This document shows, piece after piece, positions 17,986-26,961 of a DNA stretch of 61,325 nucleotides (its first letter is position 1; each line of letters opens with the position of its first letter). The translations under genes and the position numbers were made by a program. The stretch spans positions 1-61,325 of the forward strand of contig NZ_PYJQ01000003.1 of the NCBI RefSeq assembly GCF_003024605.1. The letters are read 5' to 3'. The notes beneath the pieces were generated by a model that saw only the letters and a program-made list of their open reading frames with translations, did not search any database and was not told the origin of the DNA. The stretch is from Rhizobium sp. JAB6. GTDB lineage: Bacteria; Pseudomonadota; Alphaproteobacteria; Rhizobiales; Rhizobiaceae.

Positions 17986-18888
17986 ATGGCCGAAGCAACA
18001 CAGGACACGACCGAGCCACCCGCGCGCGAGGGGGCAACCGCCGATCTGCCGCACGACCGTATAACGGTTGAGCGCTTTCGGCAGGCGTTCCCGCGTGCTC
18101 GGTGGAGCGACCGGCACAATGCCTGGTTCGTGCCCGGCCGCACCGCCCAAAAACGCATTGGCCGCTGGTTGGCCGAGATGGAGGCCGAAGCGGACAGGTT
18201 CGCCGACGACAAGGGCAGGGATGCCTATGCCTTCGAGCCAATTGAAAGCCGATACCTGGAGGCGGCGCCCGCGACGCTCCAGATCCGAACACCCTACTCT
18301 CGCGCCGTTATCGATGAAATCCGTGGGATTCCGCTTGCCCGCTGGGATGCCGACCGCCGCCTCTGGACGGTGCCGTACCGCTCGTTTGCAGAACTGCGCC
18401 AACGCTGGCCGGTCATAGAGGCGGCCGCCAAGCGCAGCGAGCCGGATGCTCGGCGCGCAAGGCGCGAGGCAATTAAAGGGACGGAGGAAGAGGAGCTGTC
18501 CAAGGGGAGGATGAGGGAGCGCCGGCGGACGCGATATCCTGTTCCGGCCGACGATCCGCCGCCCTTCGACCGTGCGATCGGCACGCATGTAGGGGTCGTT
18601 TTCTTTACCAGGACCGACGGCGAACTCGCGGATCCGACGACGGTTGCCGCTTTCTACTTTGCCGCTGCGGATGGTGAGGATTATGTCTGGATATCGTGGC
18701 GGCGCGGCACGCTGGAAGAATTGGTGACGACGTGGCCGGCGCGCGCACCTCCGGGGCAAGGCGAACGCTATCGCGGCTGGTGGATACCGACGCTTGAAGA
18801 GCTGCGCAACGCCCGGCGCGACGCCAGAGCCAAAGAGCGCAAGCAAAAGGACAAGCGAGCCAGTGAACGACCAGCAGACAGTGCTTGA
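17986..18888 (+). CDS. HARP-like domain protein downstream of ligD
   Basis: A 300-residue soluble protein. Two related modules are visible: residues about 24-70 (FRQAFPRARWSDRHNAWFVP) and about 95-145 (PYSRAVIDEIRGIPLARWD followed by RRLWTVPYRSFAEL). The second matches the pattern of the HARP domain, a DNA-binding unit of SMARCAL1-type annealing helicases, but there is no helicase core. The C-terminal part holds basic, charged linkers and a segment of unknown type (GVVFFTRTDG…WISWRRGTLEELV). It lies 29 bases after ligD on the same strand, so a role in end-joining or fork-type DNA repair is a fair inference. Confidence 0.6.
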   Translation: MAEATQDTTEPPAREGATADLPHDRITVERFRQAFPRARWSDRHNAWFVPGRTAQKRIGRWLAEMEAEADRFADDKGRDAYAFEPIESRYLEAAPATLQIRTPYSRAVIDEIRGIPLARWDADRRLWTVPYRSFAELRQRWPVIEAAAKRSEPDARRARREAIKGTEEEELSKGRMRERRRTRYPVPADDPPPFDRAIGTHVGVVFFTRTDGELADPTTVAAFYFAAADGEDYVWISWRRGTLEELVTTWPARAPPGQGERYRGWWIPTLEELRNARRDARAKERKQKDKRASERPADSA

Positions 18889-19375
18889 GCAATTTCAGCA
18901 CCTGCCGCCGATCGCGCCGCGCGAGCTCGTCGGCTTGTGGAAGGGGCGCGGCATACCGGCGAACCATCCGTTTGACGGCGTGCTCGAAAATCTCGGCTGG
19001 TACGGCAAGCGCTTCATGACCGATATGCGCGCCGATGCCCTGCTGTTTCGCTCAGGCGAACACCGGCTCACGGCCATTGATCCGAAATGGATACCGCTTC
19101 ACTGGGCGCTGCGTTTCGATCGGCTCGGCCGGACTCGGATGGCGAGAAACCTGCTTTCCTATCTTCAGCGCCGGCTTCGAGCGAAGGGGCCGGTCGCAGC
19201 GGTGAAAACCCTGGCATTTGAGGGTGTCGAAAGCGCCGCGATGGTCTATGACCATCAACCGATCATCGACTATTTTCGCCGGCTCGATGAACTGCGGCTC
19301 ATGGGCGCGATGACGATCAGAGGCGACGCACGGATCTACTTCTTCGAACTTCAGCGCGTCGACCAGCCGTCTTGA
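18863..19375 (+). CDS. DUF4334 / GXWXG domain protein
   Basis: A protein of about 170 residues with an N-terminal GXWXG segment (LVGLWKGRGIPANHPFDG… GWYGKRF, about residues 20-50) and a C-terminal DUF4334 segment (AMVYDHQPIIDYFRRLDELR … MGAMTIRGD). The family is widespread in bacteria and of unknown function. The GTG at 18863 overlaps the end of the preceding gene by 26 bases and gives the usual length; an in-frame ATG at 18794 would add 23 unlikely residues. It is probably the last gene of the LigD operon. Confidence 0.78.
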   Translation: MNDQQTVLEQFQHLPPIAPRELVGLWKGRGIPANHPFDGVLENLGWYGKRFMTDMRADALLFRSGEHRLTAIDPKWIPLHWALRFDRLGRTRMARNLLSYLQRRLRAKGPVAAVKTLAFEGVESAAMVYDHQPIIDYFRRLDELRLMGAMTIRGDARIYFFELQRVDQPS

Positions 19376-19430
19376 TGATCTCCTTTGCGCGCAGCCCGCT
19401 CGCGACGTCCCGGACGCCGCTAAAGTGTCG

Positions 19431-20339
19431 TCATCCGGCTGAACGTCGGCTCTGACGAAGCCGTTTCCACCATGGCCAGAGGTGCCACAATCCGATCAAT
19501 ACGAGAAGAGCGATCGCGGCCGTTACATTGGCAAGGATATGATTTCCGATAGCCTTGCCTATCACGACATCTATATCGGCCGCCAAACCCAGCGCCAGAA
19601 AGATCGTTGCAGCAAGCAGGAAGCGGCTCGCAATTTGGTAGAACTCCGCGACCGGTGCGCCATCGTAAACGATACGATGATACGCCGGAGGTGTCACCAG
19701 GAGGATGATCGCAAAAGTGACCGAACCCAGCGCGATGCAATGAAGCATTTTTGCCGGGACGCCGAGTTCTGCAAAGCCGTGCGTGAGTACAATTGCAAGC
19801 TGGAAGCCCAGCAAGGCCTGTGCGCCGGGCAGCACAACACGGGCTTCCGTCAACACATAATCGATCTTGGCGGCGGTGGGCGTTTTTTCGTCTGAAGTCG
19901 TCATATTGATATCTCCGTTGCGGGCGCGAAGGAACGGCCCGTACCACAAGCCGGCCGCCACGAGGCCCGCGAGGGATCCAACCGCAATCCCAGTCGTCGC
20001 CCCCAGGCCCCGGCTTATGGCAACGCCGATATCTAAACCGAGTGCGACGGCGAATGGAGCAAGCGTGGAAAGAGACGTCCGCGTGACGAATTTGTTGAAC
20101 TCAGGCGTCGCTTCTCCGCGCCCTACAATCCTATGGTGCGCACTCGGTGTAATCAGGAGTGCAATGATCAGGACCATGATGCAAAGGACGATCACTTCCA
20201 CGACTTTCTCGAGGAAGCTCAATTCGGTGAAAGTCTCCTGAAACGGCGCGTGGAATTGAAAGCCGAGTAGGATTTGCGCACCCAACATCAGCATGCGCAA
20301 TTCATCCAATGCGGTTTTTGTCTTATCGGCCAGTGACAC
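19431..20339 (-). CDS. Membrane protein with two tandem DUF6328-like modules
   Basis: A 302-residue inner-membrane protein with about eight hydrophobic segments. It consists of two homologous halves: residues about 8-115 and 150-260 share the order helix, LGAQ/PGAQ-x-LLGFQ, an acidic loop, a long helix, LLITPSAHHRIV (first) or LLVTPPAYHRIV (second), then a Phe/Ala-rich helix pair ending LGLDIGVAI or LGLAADIDVVI. A single unit is the usual DUF6328 form, so this is a fusion or duplication. The function is unknown; the repeated HRIV histidine-arginine is probably important. It is convergent with the DUF4334 gene. Confidence 0.75.
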   Translation of the reverse strand: MSLADKTKTALDELRMLMLGAQILLGFQFHAPFQETFTELSFLEKVVEVIVLCIMVLIIALLITPSAHHRIVGRGEATPEFNKFVTRTSLSTLAPFAVALGLDIGVAISRGLGATTGIAVGSLAGLVAAGLWYGPFLRARNGDINMTTSDEKTPTAAKIDYVLTEARVVLPGAQALLGFQLAIVLTHGFAELGVPAKMLHCIALGSVTFAIILLVTPPAYHRIVYDGAPVAEFYQIASRFLLAATIFLALGLAADIDVVIGKAIGNHILANVTAAIALLVLIGLWHLWPWWKRLRQSRRSAG

Positions 20340-20575
20340 CTGTCTTCCCTTTTTTTGGAAAGGGCGAAAGCGTAAACTGCGGCTTCACTCTTCCCATCCA
20401 CGTTAAGCGTCATTCCGGATGAAGGTTCCGTGGCGCTGTATTCCGCTCGTTTCGAGACGTGCCGCGCCACCAACCGGACTTGGTGAGGACGCCTTCGATG
20501 ATCTCATCGAAGTCCTTTGCGGGGCAGGCGCGACTGGTGATGAGGGAAGCGCTCATCGTCGGATCGTCAGAGCTG

Positions 20576-21748
20576 TCAGTGATGCCCCAACGCAAATTGC
20601 CGGCAATGCTCGAGATAAGCCTTGTCGTGGATGGACAGGAGATCGATCACACTCGACCAAAGCCATGAGGGCGTGTCTGCGTGTTTTTTCCGCGCGCGAG
20701 CAAGCCCGGTCGCCCAAGATCGCCATACCTGCCTATCCATCTGTCGACCATGCGCGTGTCCCACCACTCCCCCGAGATAATGCGCGATCGCCTGGATCTC
20801 ATCTCCAGCAAGACGGTTGACCTCAATTTTCATGTCCTGCGGCGTAATCTCGCGAATGAATACGGCCGTTCCCATGACCTTCGACGCCACCATGCGGTCG
20901 CCAAGATTGGGCGACAGCGCTTTGGCTCCGGTCAGGACCCGCTCGGCATGGTCCTGGGGCATTTCTGCGCCGGCAGCCGACGGAGCGGCAGCGGCCACCG
21001 CCTCCTTGATATCCAGCAACGAAACCGGTCCGCGCTTGCCATTTCGAACCAAAACCGCGCATCGAAGGTGGCCAAGGGAACTGCAGCCTTTGATCCAGTA
21101 GGCAGCGTCGAGAACCTTTGGATCGAAGGTCGTCGATCCCTGAGATGAGGCTACCACTCTCTCTAATTCCTCGTCCTTGCAAAGTGCCATCACCGCGCGC
21201 CGCTCATCCCTGTGCAGCGGCCAGAGCCGCTTGTTGCGGGGAAGGAGAGGGCGTTTGGTTTGAAAGTTCTCCATTGCTAGGTTTTTCCACCGCCGGTGAA
21301 GGGAGTGCTTCACGAGTTTTTTAATGTCCTTGGGCGGCCGGAGGCGCGGAGTGCTTGCGGTATCTTCCACACACGCGGTCTCGTATCCGCCAACAAGCGC
21401 GTCCAGCATCCTCGCAGTTGTGACGCCGGGCAGGTCTGAACCACGGGCAGTCGAGGCAAGCGAAAGGCCAAGGCGAATGAGGTCATGTGCAGGATTGCCA
21501 ATGACTGTTTGATCAAAATCGCGGATCTGAATAGCAACGTCACCATCGCCGTCCGCCAGGGCGCCGAGGTTGCCCATATGACAATCGCCGCAAATCCATA
21601 TGGGAGGTCCGTTTGGGATGGACTGTGCACATCGGTCCAGCCACTCATAAAACAACTTCGTTGTTCCACGAATATAGGCTTCGGGTGAACGTGCCATCTT
21701 GAGGTTTCGCCGGGAGCTTAGAAAAGAATCGCGATCCTTGCTATTCAT
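20576..21748 (-). CDS. DUF2252 family protein
   Basis: A soluble protein of about 390 residues of the DUF2252 family, which resembles aminoglycoside-kinase-like folds. Family features are present: an N-terminal MARSPEAYIRG block, the ICGDCHMGNLG motif around residue 55 (analogous to the kinase catalytic HGD-x-H…N), IQIRDFDQTVIGNPAHDLIRL around 80 (DFD, like the metal-binding DFG/DFD), and the later LLDIKEA lysine. No substrate is known for the family. The ATG at 21748 is preferred; an in-frame ATG at 21787 adds 13 residues. It stands apart from its neighbours, with about 200 bases on each side. Confidence 0.82.
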   Translation of the reverse strand: MNSKDRDSFLSSRRNLKMARSPEAYIRGTTKLFYEWLDRCAQSIPNGPPIWICGDCHMGNLGALADGDGDVAIQIRDFDQTVIGNPAHDLIRLGLSLASTARGSDLPGVTTARMLDALVGGYETACVEDTASTPRLRPPKDIKKLVKHSLHRRWKNLAMENFQTKRPLLPRNKRLWPLHRDERRAVMALCKDEELERVVASSQGSTTFDPKVLDAAYWIKGCSSLGHLRCAVLVRNGKRGPVSLLDIKEAVAAAAPSAAGAEMPQDHAERVLTGAKALSPNLGDRMVASKVMGTAVFIREITPQDMKIEVNRLAGDEIQAIAHYLGGVVGHAHGRQMDRQVWRSWATGLARARKKHADTPSWLWSSVIDLLSIHDKAYLEHCRQFALGHH

Positions 21749-21945
21749 CGGTTCATATCCCCGTTGCACAGCCCCCAAACGCTTCAAATATAGCAGAAAC
21801 CTTCAAATGAAACAGATCTCGGCCGCCATTGGCCTTCGGTTTAGGGTGCTGTCTCACTCAATCCCGAAGCGAGATTCGCTGGCCAAGCTCTCGCGCACCG
21901 CCGTTGTCGCTAACCATACTTGGCAACGAGGATGCCGGCTGACGT

Positions 21946-22926
21946 TCAGTCGACGAATTCGACAATTACGCCCGGCTTCACCATTCCCGCGAGCTCTTCT
22001 ACATCCCAGTTTGTCAGGCGGACGCACCCATGAGAGCCGACCTTGCCGATGAGTTCTGGATCCGGCGTTCCGTGGATTCCGTAAGTGGGTTCTGTCAAAT
22101 CAATCCAGACTGTGCCGACGGGATTATTCGGCCCGCTCGGCAGCTTTAATATTTTCTTGTTATGACCTTGCTGAAAGTTGATCTTCGGATTGTAGGTGTA
22201 TGTCGGCAATCGCGCGACACCTTTGACCTTGTGCTTGCCGGAGGGAGACGGTGATTCCTCGCTGCCGATCGTGGCCGGGTAGACCGCCAACAAAGACCCG
22301 TCTTCTGCAAATGCAAATACCTGGCCCAATTTTCTATGGACCTCGATCCGTTTGACCACGCCGCTCTTTGGGGCACCAGGCACCGCAGTCGAGATTGTTT
22401 CACCGGGAGTGAAGGAAGCGGTCGGATTGAGCGCCTTGAGGAGGGCAACGCTCATATGGAAACGTTCGGCCAATTTCTCGGCAATGCTCGTATAACCAAG
22501 ATGCTGCATCTTTGCCTGCAGAGCGTAGTCCTTGGGAATGCTCGGTACAAGGTCCTTTCCGTCGTCCGCCGTTATGGAATAACTCTGAACGACCGGGATT
22601 TGGTCATCGAGCCGCCCGATCACGGCGGGATCGGGTTTTCCATCAACGGGAAGTCCTTGCAAAGCTTCAAACCCCGCAATTGCCTTGTTGAGGTTCTCGC
22701 CGCGAAAGCCGTCGATCGCGCCCGGTGAAGCGCCGGCTCGATCTAGCAGAATCTGGAGCTTTACGATCACCGCGTCAGGATTCTCGGGCTTGGCGCTTGG
22801 CGCTTCGATCTGTATGGACGAAATGGAAGCGGTATTCACATCTTGTGCGGTTATCGCGGCGGCGACCGTCGGATACCATAACGTCCAAATGATCGAGATC
22901 GCAAAGTAACAGCGCGTATTGGCCAT
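21946..22926 (-). CDS. L,D-transpeptidase (YkuD) with peptidoglycan-binding N-terminal domain
   Basis: A 326-residue exported cell-wall enzyme. A signal peptide (residues 1-24) is followed by a peptidoglycan-binding-like domain (about 45-110: KLQILLDRAGASPGAIDGF…) and a LysM-like spacer (about 140-190), then the YkuD catalytic domain (about 195-326). The signature is complete: HGTPDPELIGKVGSHGCVRLTN, with the catalytic cysteine near residue 301. Such enzymes form 3-3 crosslinks or attach proteins to peptidoglycan in the periplasm, and cell-wall remodelling under stress is a common role. No operon partner is evident. Confidence 0.92.
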   Translation of the reverse strand: MANTRCYFAISIIWTLWYPTVAAAITAQDVNTASISSIQIEAPSAKPENPDAVIVKLQILLDRAGASPGAIDGFRGENLNKAIAGFEALQGLPVDGKPDPAVIGRLDDQIPVVQSYSITADDGKDLVPSIPKDYALQAKMQHLGYTSIAEKLAERFHMSVALLKALNPTASFTPGETISTAVPGAPKSGVVKRIEVHRKLGQVFAFAEDGSLLAVYPATIGSEESPSPSGKHKVKGVARLPTYTYNPKINFQQGHNKKILKLPSGPNNPVGTVWIDLTEPTYGIHGTPDPELIGKVGSHGCVRLTNWDVEELAGMVKPGVIVEFVD

Positions 22927-23104
22927 AACTGAGAAATCGCCGTCAGGGTAAGTTGTTCCATCTGATCTGCCGGAGGTTTAACTAAACTGCCCCGCGGATG
23001 GGTGCCAAAGAAGACAGACTTCAGTCATAGGCAAACCTTCAGGCGACTGCTTGATGGATTGGGGCGTGCTATCGTCGCCCCAATTCCTCCTGCGGAATCT
23101 AGGA

Positions 23105-23653
23105 TTAGAGAATGCCCGTGATAAAGCGGTCGACGCGTGTTTCCGGCCTGTAGAGGGTTTTGACGATGATTGCCGCGACGGTTGCCGTCAGCGCGCCGCC
23201 GATGACGTCGCTGACGTAGTGCGTGCCGATATAAACGCGCGAGAAGGACACGAGAATTGCGGCCAGAAGGAAAAAGAGACCGCGTCTCGGCAGATTGTGG
23301 ATCAGGAAGGCTGCGGCAATCGCAAAGCTCGCCGTCGCATGATCGGATGGAAATGAGGGATCGCTGCTGGGCGAGATCAGAAGGCGTGTAATCCCAGCAT
23401 CATAAGGGCGGATGCGCTGATCAAAAAGCAAAATTATCTGGTTAATTCCCAACCCAATCAAAAAGGTCAGGCCGGCAGCGATGAGGATATGGCGCGTTTT
23501 TGTCCGCTCGGAGCCGGTCCACCATTGGGCGGCGACGGCCAGAATGAGCAATGGGACACCGACGTTGGAGATGGTGATCACGACATGGTCGAGAAGGCTG
23601 TTTCCGGCTAGGCTGTTGATCCATCCGGTAATGGCGGCGTCGAGTTTGTACAT
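23105..23653 (-). CDS. PAP2-family phosphatase, probably undecaprenyl-diphosphate type
   Basis: A 182-residue membrane phosphatase with five or six helices. All three PAP2 motifs are visible: an RIRP core at about 80-83 (motif 1), PSFPSDH at 99-105 (motif 2) and SRVYIGTHYVSD at 138-149 (motif 3 with the catalytic histidine and aspartate). The family dephosphorylates undecaprenyl pyrophosphate or lipid phosphates at the outer face of the inner membrane. Motif 1 lacks a clear leading lysine (FDQRIRP). The nearby L,D-transpeptidase suggests an envelope context. Confidence 0.87.
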   Translation of the reverse strand: MYKLDAAITGWINSLAGNSLLDHVVITISNVGVPLLILAVAAQWWTGSERTKTRHILIAAGLTFLIGLGINQIILLFDQRIRPYDAGITRLLISPSSDPSFPSDHATASFAIAAAFLIHNLPRRGLFFLLAAILVSFSRVYIGTHYVSDVIGGALTATVAAIIVKTLYRPETRVDRFITGIL

Positions 23654-23827
23654 TTGGCCTCCTATCGTTTCTCGATGGGATGCCCGAATTGACTGACGCC
23701 TGCCTGAAGGGTTGAGGCTGTGCCATGGCTATAGGAACGTCTTCACGCGTTCTCAGACGCGCTCGGCGCAGCCCACAGTGAAGGTGGCGGCGGTACTTTG
23801 AGGCGGATACCGCGCGCCCATACGAGA

Positions 23828-24238
23828 TCAGCCACCGGCCGGCATTGCGCCCGGATCTACCCATACTGCCTCCCAGACATGTCCGTCCGGATCGGCGAGA
23901 TTGCGGTTGTAGAGGAAGCCGAGATCCTGTTTCGGATTGATGTCAGCTTGCCCGCCATGTGCGGCGGCGGTATCATTCATTTGGTCGACGGCCTCGCGGC
24001 TATCGCAGGAAATGGCCAGCATCACTTCGCTGGACGTTGCCGGCGGGATCGGACGGCTGGTGAAACCGCTCCACTTTTCACGGGTTAGAAGCATGACGTT
24101 GATCGTCTCGCTCACCGCCATACAGGCCGAGTTATCGTCGCTGAACCGCGCGTTATTGGCAAATCCCAGGGCCTCGTAGAAGGCCTTGGCCCGGGCCAGA
24201 TCCGTCACCGGCAGGTTCACAAAAATCATCTTGGTCAT
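23828..24238 (-). CDS. VOC-family (glyoxalase-like) protein
   Basis: A 136-residue vicinal-oxygen-chelate fold protein of the YaeR/lactoylglutathione lyase-like type. It starts FVNLPVTDLARAKAFYEALGF and has the C-terminal NRNLADPDGHVWEAVWVD pattern typical of metal-binding or inert VOC proteins. The ATG at 24238 follows a clear AAAGGAACCT site, while an upstream in-frame ATG at 24316 would add a non-family extension. Family members serve in detoxification or antibiotic resistance; no substrate can be read here. Confidence 0.88.
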   Translation of the reverse strand: MTKMIFVNLPVTDLARAKAFYEALGFANNARFSDDNSACMAVSETINVMLLTREKWSGFTSRPIPPATSSEVMLAISCDSREAVDQMNDTAAAHGGQADINPKQDLGFLYNRNLADPDGHVWEAVWVDPGAMPAGG

Positions 24239-24386
24239 TTTAGGTTCCTTTGCGCGCGGGATATGGCCTGATCCGAGGTCGATATCCGACGGTTGATGCC
24301 TCGCCGTGACCGTCACGGTGATTGCTTGCCCGACAGAAATGCAGCAATCCCGTCGCGAAAGAATTGATATTTGGTAAGAAATCGCG

Positions 24387-24986
24387 TCAGCCTCTGTCGG
24401 GCCTTGTGATGGCGATTGTCTTTCGCAGCCGGCTGAGGCTTTCCGGGGTGATGCCCAACCATGCGGCGATGTGATGCTGCTTCAAGCGCTTATGCAGTTC
24501 CGGCTCCCCGCGGATGAAATCGATATAGCGCTGCATCGCGTCGTCGTGCCGAAATGCAATCTCGCCCGGCTCTTTCTCGATGATCCAATGGCGTTCCATA
24601 TAGCTGATGTAAAAGGCGGCAATGTCGGGGAAGTCGCTGACGAGCGACTTGAAAGCCGCGAAGTCATATTCGAGAACGGTGCTGGGCTCGATGGCCGTGA
24701 TCGTGAACAGGCTGGGCTCACCGAGCAAGGTCGCGCTGACGGAAGCGGCAATGCGGTTCTCAGGAAAGAAGGTTTTAATGATCAGGTCGCCGTCACGGCC
24801 GACATAGTGCTGGCACAGCAGGCCTTCGACGACGAAGGCGTAGGTCGTCGGTACGTCGCCCGCGCGAATGAAGGGCTCGTCCTTGCTGTAGCGCCTCGGC
24901 CTCAGGAGTGATGACCAGGCCAGCACGGCTTTTTCTGACAGATGGGTATAGGTCCGGATTTTGGCGAAGAATGCTTCCGTGTTCAT
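24387..24986 (-). CDS. Crp/Fnr-like regulator
   Basis: A protein of about 199 residues with an N-terminal cyclic-nucleotide-binding-like domain (about 20-125: RRYSKDEPFIRAGDVPTTY … VEGLLCQHYVGRDG) and a C-terminal part with a helix-turn-helix near the end (IAAWLGITPESLSRLRKT, residues 172-189). The classic cAMP phosphate-cassette is not conserved, as in many Crp-like proteins of this type. The start at 24986 (MNTEAFFAKI) gives the usual length. It diverges from nothing immediate; its upstream region of about 580 bases holds no gene. Confidence 0.8.
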   Translation of the reverse strand: MNTEAFFAKIRTYTHLSEKAVLAWSSLLRPRRYSKDEPFIRAGDVPTTYAFVVEGLLCQHYVGRDGDLIIKTFFPENRIAASVSATLLGEPSLFTITAIEPSTVLEYDFAAFKSLVSDFPDIAAFYISYMERHWIIEKEPGEIAFRHDDAMQRYIDFIRGEPELHKRLKQHHIAAWLGITPESLSRLRKTIAITRPDRG

Positions 24987-25565
24987 GAGCTCAGTCCGTG
25001 GGTCGGCGATCATCTTTATCTGGCTTATCTCATGGCGGTGGGGTAGGCGCGCGATGAGCGGTGCAACGCGGAAATCAACGGCGCTCCCGGTTTTATCATG
25101 AAAGAGGGAGGATCCGCAGTCGCCTTCGTGCCTTCGCTTACAATACCTTGGGCAGCATCAGCGACATGTTTATCATCCGCAATCTGATCACTTCGGGCAT
25201 GGAGCCGAGTCTAACTGTCAGCTTCGATCGGATCACGCCATTTTAGGATGAAGTTCCCCTAGGAGCGCGAATCCGCTGACTGAATAATTCCAAACGACGC
25301 GACCGCTATCATGCCTGATAATGCAAGCAGATGATGGGGTAAATGAGACTCCGCAAGCCAATCCGGCCGGACGCAAGGTCTCGCCGGATTGGCGGATCGC
25401 ACGGCGATTCCTGTCGCGCCAGCGTTACCGCGTGTATCTTGTGAGGACACGATGTCGATGCCCTCCCATCCGGTTTCAGGCGAAGAAAGCTTGCCGGCTA
25501 CGTCGATTTGTTAGCTTCTCGTTCTGATTGAGCCAAGGGCGCTTCGCGCCTTATGTGATGTGGGC
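24987..25565. other. Intergenic region between the Crp-like gene and the MFS gene, no gene found
   Basis: About 580 bases without a supported gene; only short, unlikely reading frames were seen. The middle holds a perfect 11-bp inverted repeat, listed separately. Confidence 0.5.
25357..25393 (-). terminator. Inverted repeat, candidate terminator of the MFS gene
   Basis: GCCAATCCGGC (25357-25367) pairs perfectly with GCCGGATTGGC (25383-25393) across 15 bases. It lies 173 bases after the MFS stop on the minus strand without a T-tract, so the role is uncertain. Confidence 0.35.
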
Positions 25566-26747
25566 CTACTCGCTGGCTTTCGAGATTCCTGGAGCGGGGC
25601 GGGTCACCTGACCGAAAATAGCGTAAATCGCTAATGCGAATCCAAGCATCAACGCTGTGGAAGCGAATATCAGCCGGTAAGTACTCTCCGGCGGCAGCCC
25701 GACATTGGCAATGGCCCCGAAGACGGAGGATGAGACCGACACACCTAGAAAGACGAGAGTGTTCAGCGCGCCCAGACCGACGCCGCGCAAGCCTGAAGGC
25801 AAAAATGCCTGAGCCTCCGTCATTACGATCGGATGAATATTTCCGATGGCGTAGAGGACTGCCAGCCCCGCGCAGGCGGTTGCGAGCCCGTTGCCTGGAG
25901 AGGCGCTCAGAACGAGTGCGCATGCAACCCCGGCGGCCAGCGCCGCGATCACCACTGCGCGGCCGGTACATCTGGTAAGGACGACGGGCAGTGCGAACGA
26001 CGTCGCTATCGCGAAGATGCTGACTGCGGTGAGCGCCGCCCCGACGTTTGTGCCGGTTCCGAATACTCCGGTGAGATAGGGGCTCGCCCAAGCGTTGCGA
26101 AATGTACCGCCCAGCGAAAGGGTAAAACAAATCGGCAGAAGGTAGAGTAGAGATGCGGGCTTCCATCGCCCACCATCTTTTTCACTTGCCGTTTCAGCCG
26201 GTGCCTTGGCGCGTAGAACAAAGCCGATCGCCAGCGCGCTGAGGAACATCAATAGGGCTGCCGACCAGCATGCCGACCGCCATCCGAACCGTTCACTGAA
26301 CCACGATAAAGGCGACGCTGAAAGAAGCGCTCCCACGGATCCTACGGAACTCACGATCGTAGCAAGGCGCCCAGCGCGCTCCGGAGGTTCCGACACGCCG
26401 AGAAAATAGAGCACTCCCATAAAGACCGGCGCACACCCGACACCGATCAGAAGCTGGCCGAGGGCCGACCACCAGAAGGTCATTGCACTTGCGACCATTG
26501 CCGAGCCGCCCGCTCCCGCGGTCATCATCAAGCACATTGGCCAGCGAACGCCCCATCGGTCGAATGCGAGCCCGACGGGTATCTGCAGGAGGGAAAAAGA
26601 TGTAAAAAAGGCCGAGGCGAGGTAGCCGAACTCTGCTGGATCGAGCTTGAGCTCTTGAGAAAGCGGGGGACCGACGATTCCGAAATAACTTCGAAAATAC
26701 ATGCTTGCTATGAAAGCGGCGCAGAGGCTCGGGAGGGTTGCTCGCAT
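25566..26747 (-). CDS. MFS-family transporter
   Basis: A 393-residue major facilitator superfamily protein with twelve predicted helices. It shows the motif A-like segment FDRWGVRWPM between helices 2 and 3, and a polar central loop around residue 190. Resemblance is to the CynX/OxlT-like small-molecule branch, but the substrate is not readable. The ATG at 26747 follows GGGAGAACAGGAG, a strong site. It has no clear operon partner; the PhnA-like gene lies 215 bases upstream on the same strand with its own terminator between. Confidence 0.85.
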   Translation of the reverse strand: MRATLPSLCAAFIASMYFRSYFGIVGPPLSQELKLDPAEFGYLASAFFTSFSLLQIPVGLAFDRWGVRWPMCLMMTAGAGGSAMVASAMTFWWSALGQLLIGVGCAPVFMGVLYFLGVSEPPERAGRLATIVSSVGSVGALLSASPLSWFSERFGWRSACWSAALLMFLSALAIGFVLRAKAPAETASEKDGGRWKPASLLYLLPICFTLSLGGTFRNAWASPYLTGVFGTGTNVGAALTAVSIFAIATSFALPVVLTRCTGRAVVIAALAAGVACALVLSASPGNGLATACAGLAVLYAIGNIHPIVMTEAQAFLPSGLRGVGLGALNTLVFLGVSVSSSVFGAIANVGLPPESTYRLIFASTALMLGFALAIYAIFGQVTRPAPGISKASE

Positions 26748-26905
26748 CTCCTGTTCTCCCACATAAAAGCGGATCTCACGCCTCGCCTTGAACGCTTTGG
26801 CATGTAAAGCCATCAGCTCCTGTGGGATGACGTTTCAATATGGGATCAGGCACATGAACGCCGCCGCCTGGCACGCTCACGCCCTGATGTGCCTTTGATG
26901 CCTGA

Positions 26906-26934
26906 AAGGGCTCGGGAATGAAAATCGAGCCCTT
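26906..26934 (-). terminator. Terminator-like hairpin after the PhnA-like gene
   Basis: AAGGGCTCG (26906-26914) pairs perfectly with CGAGCCCTT (26926-26934) with an 11-base loop, 28 bases past the PhnA-like stop. It is a good stem without a long T-tract. Confidence 0.55.
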
Positions 26935-26961
26935 CTGTTCGGCGATCGCCGGACGCATCGA

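Noticed and set aside
15128..18292. A 1054-residue open reading frame antisense to ligD
   Set aside because: It has the composition of the complement of a GC-rich gene (Arg/Ala/His-rich, no motifs), while the opposite strand encodes a clear LigD. It is an artefact of codon bias.
20405..20429. GGAAC-N16-GCTT on the minus strand upstream of the DUF6328-like gene
   Set aside because: The -10 half does not fit the EcfG consensus and the distance to the start (66 bases) is long, so it was not listed as a promoter.
20410..20595. 61-residue minus-strand frame overlapping the DUF2252 end
   Set aside because: No ribosome site, no motif and overlap with the DUF2252 stop; it is more likely chance.
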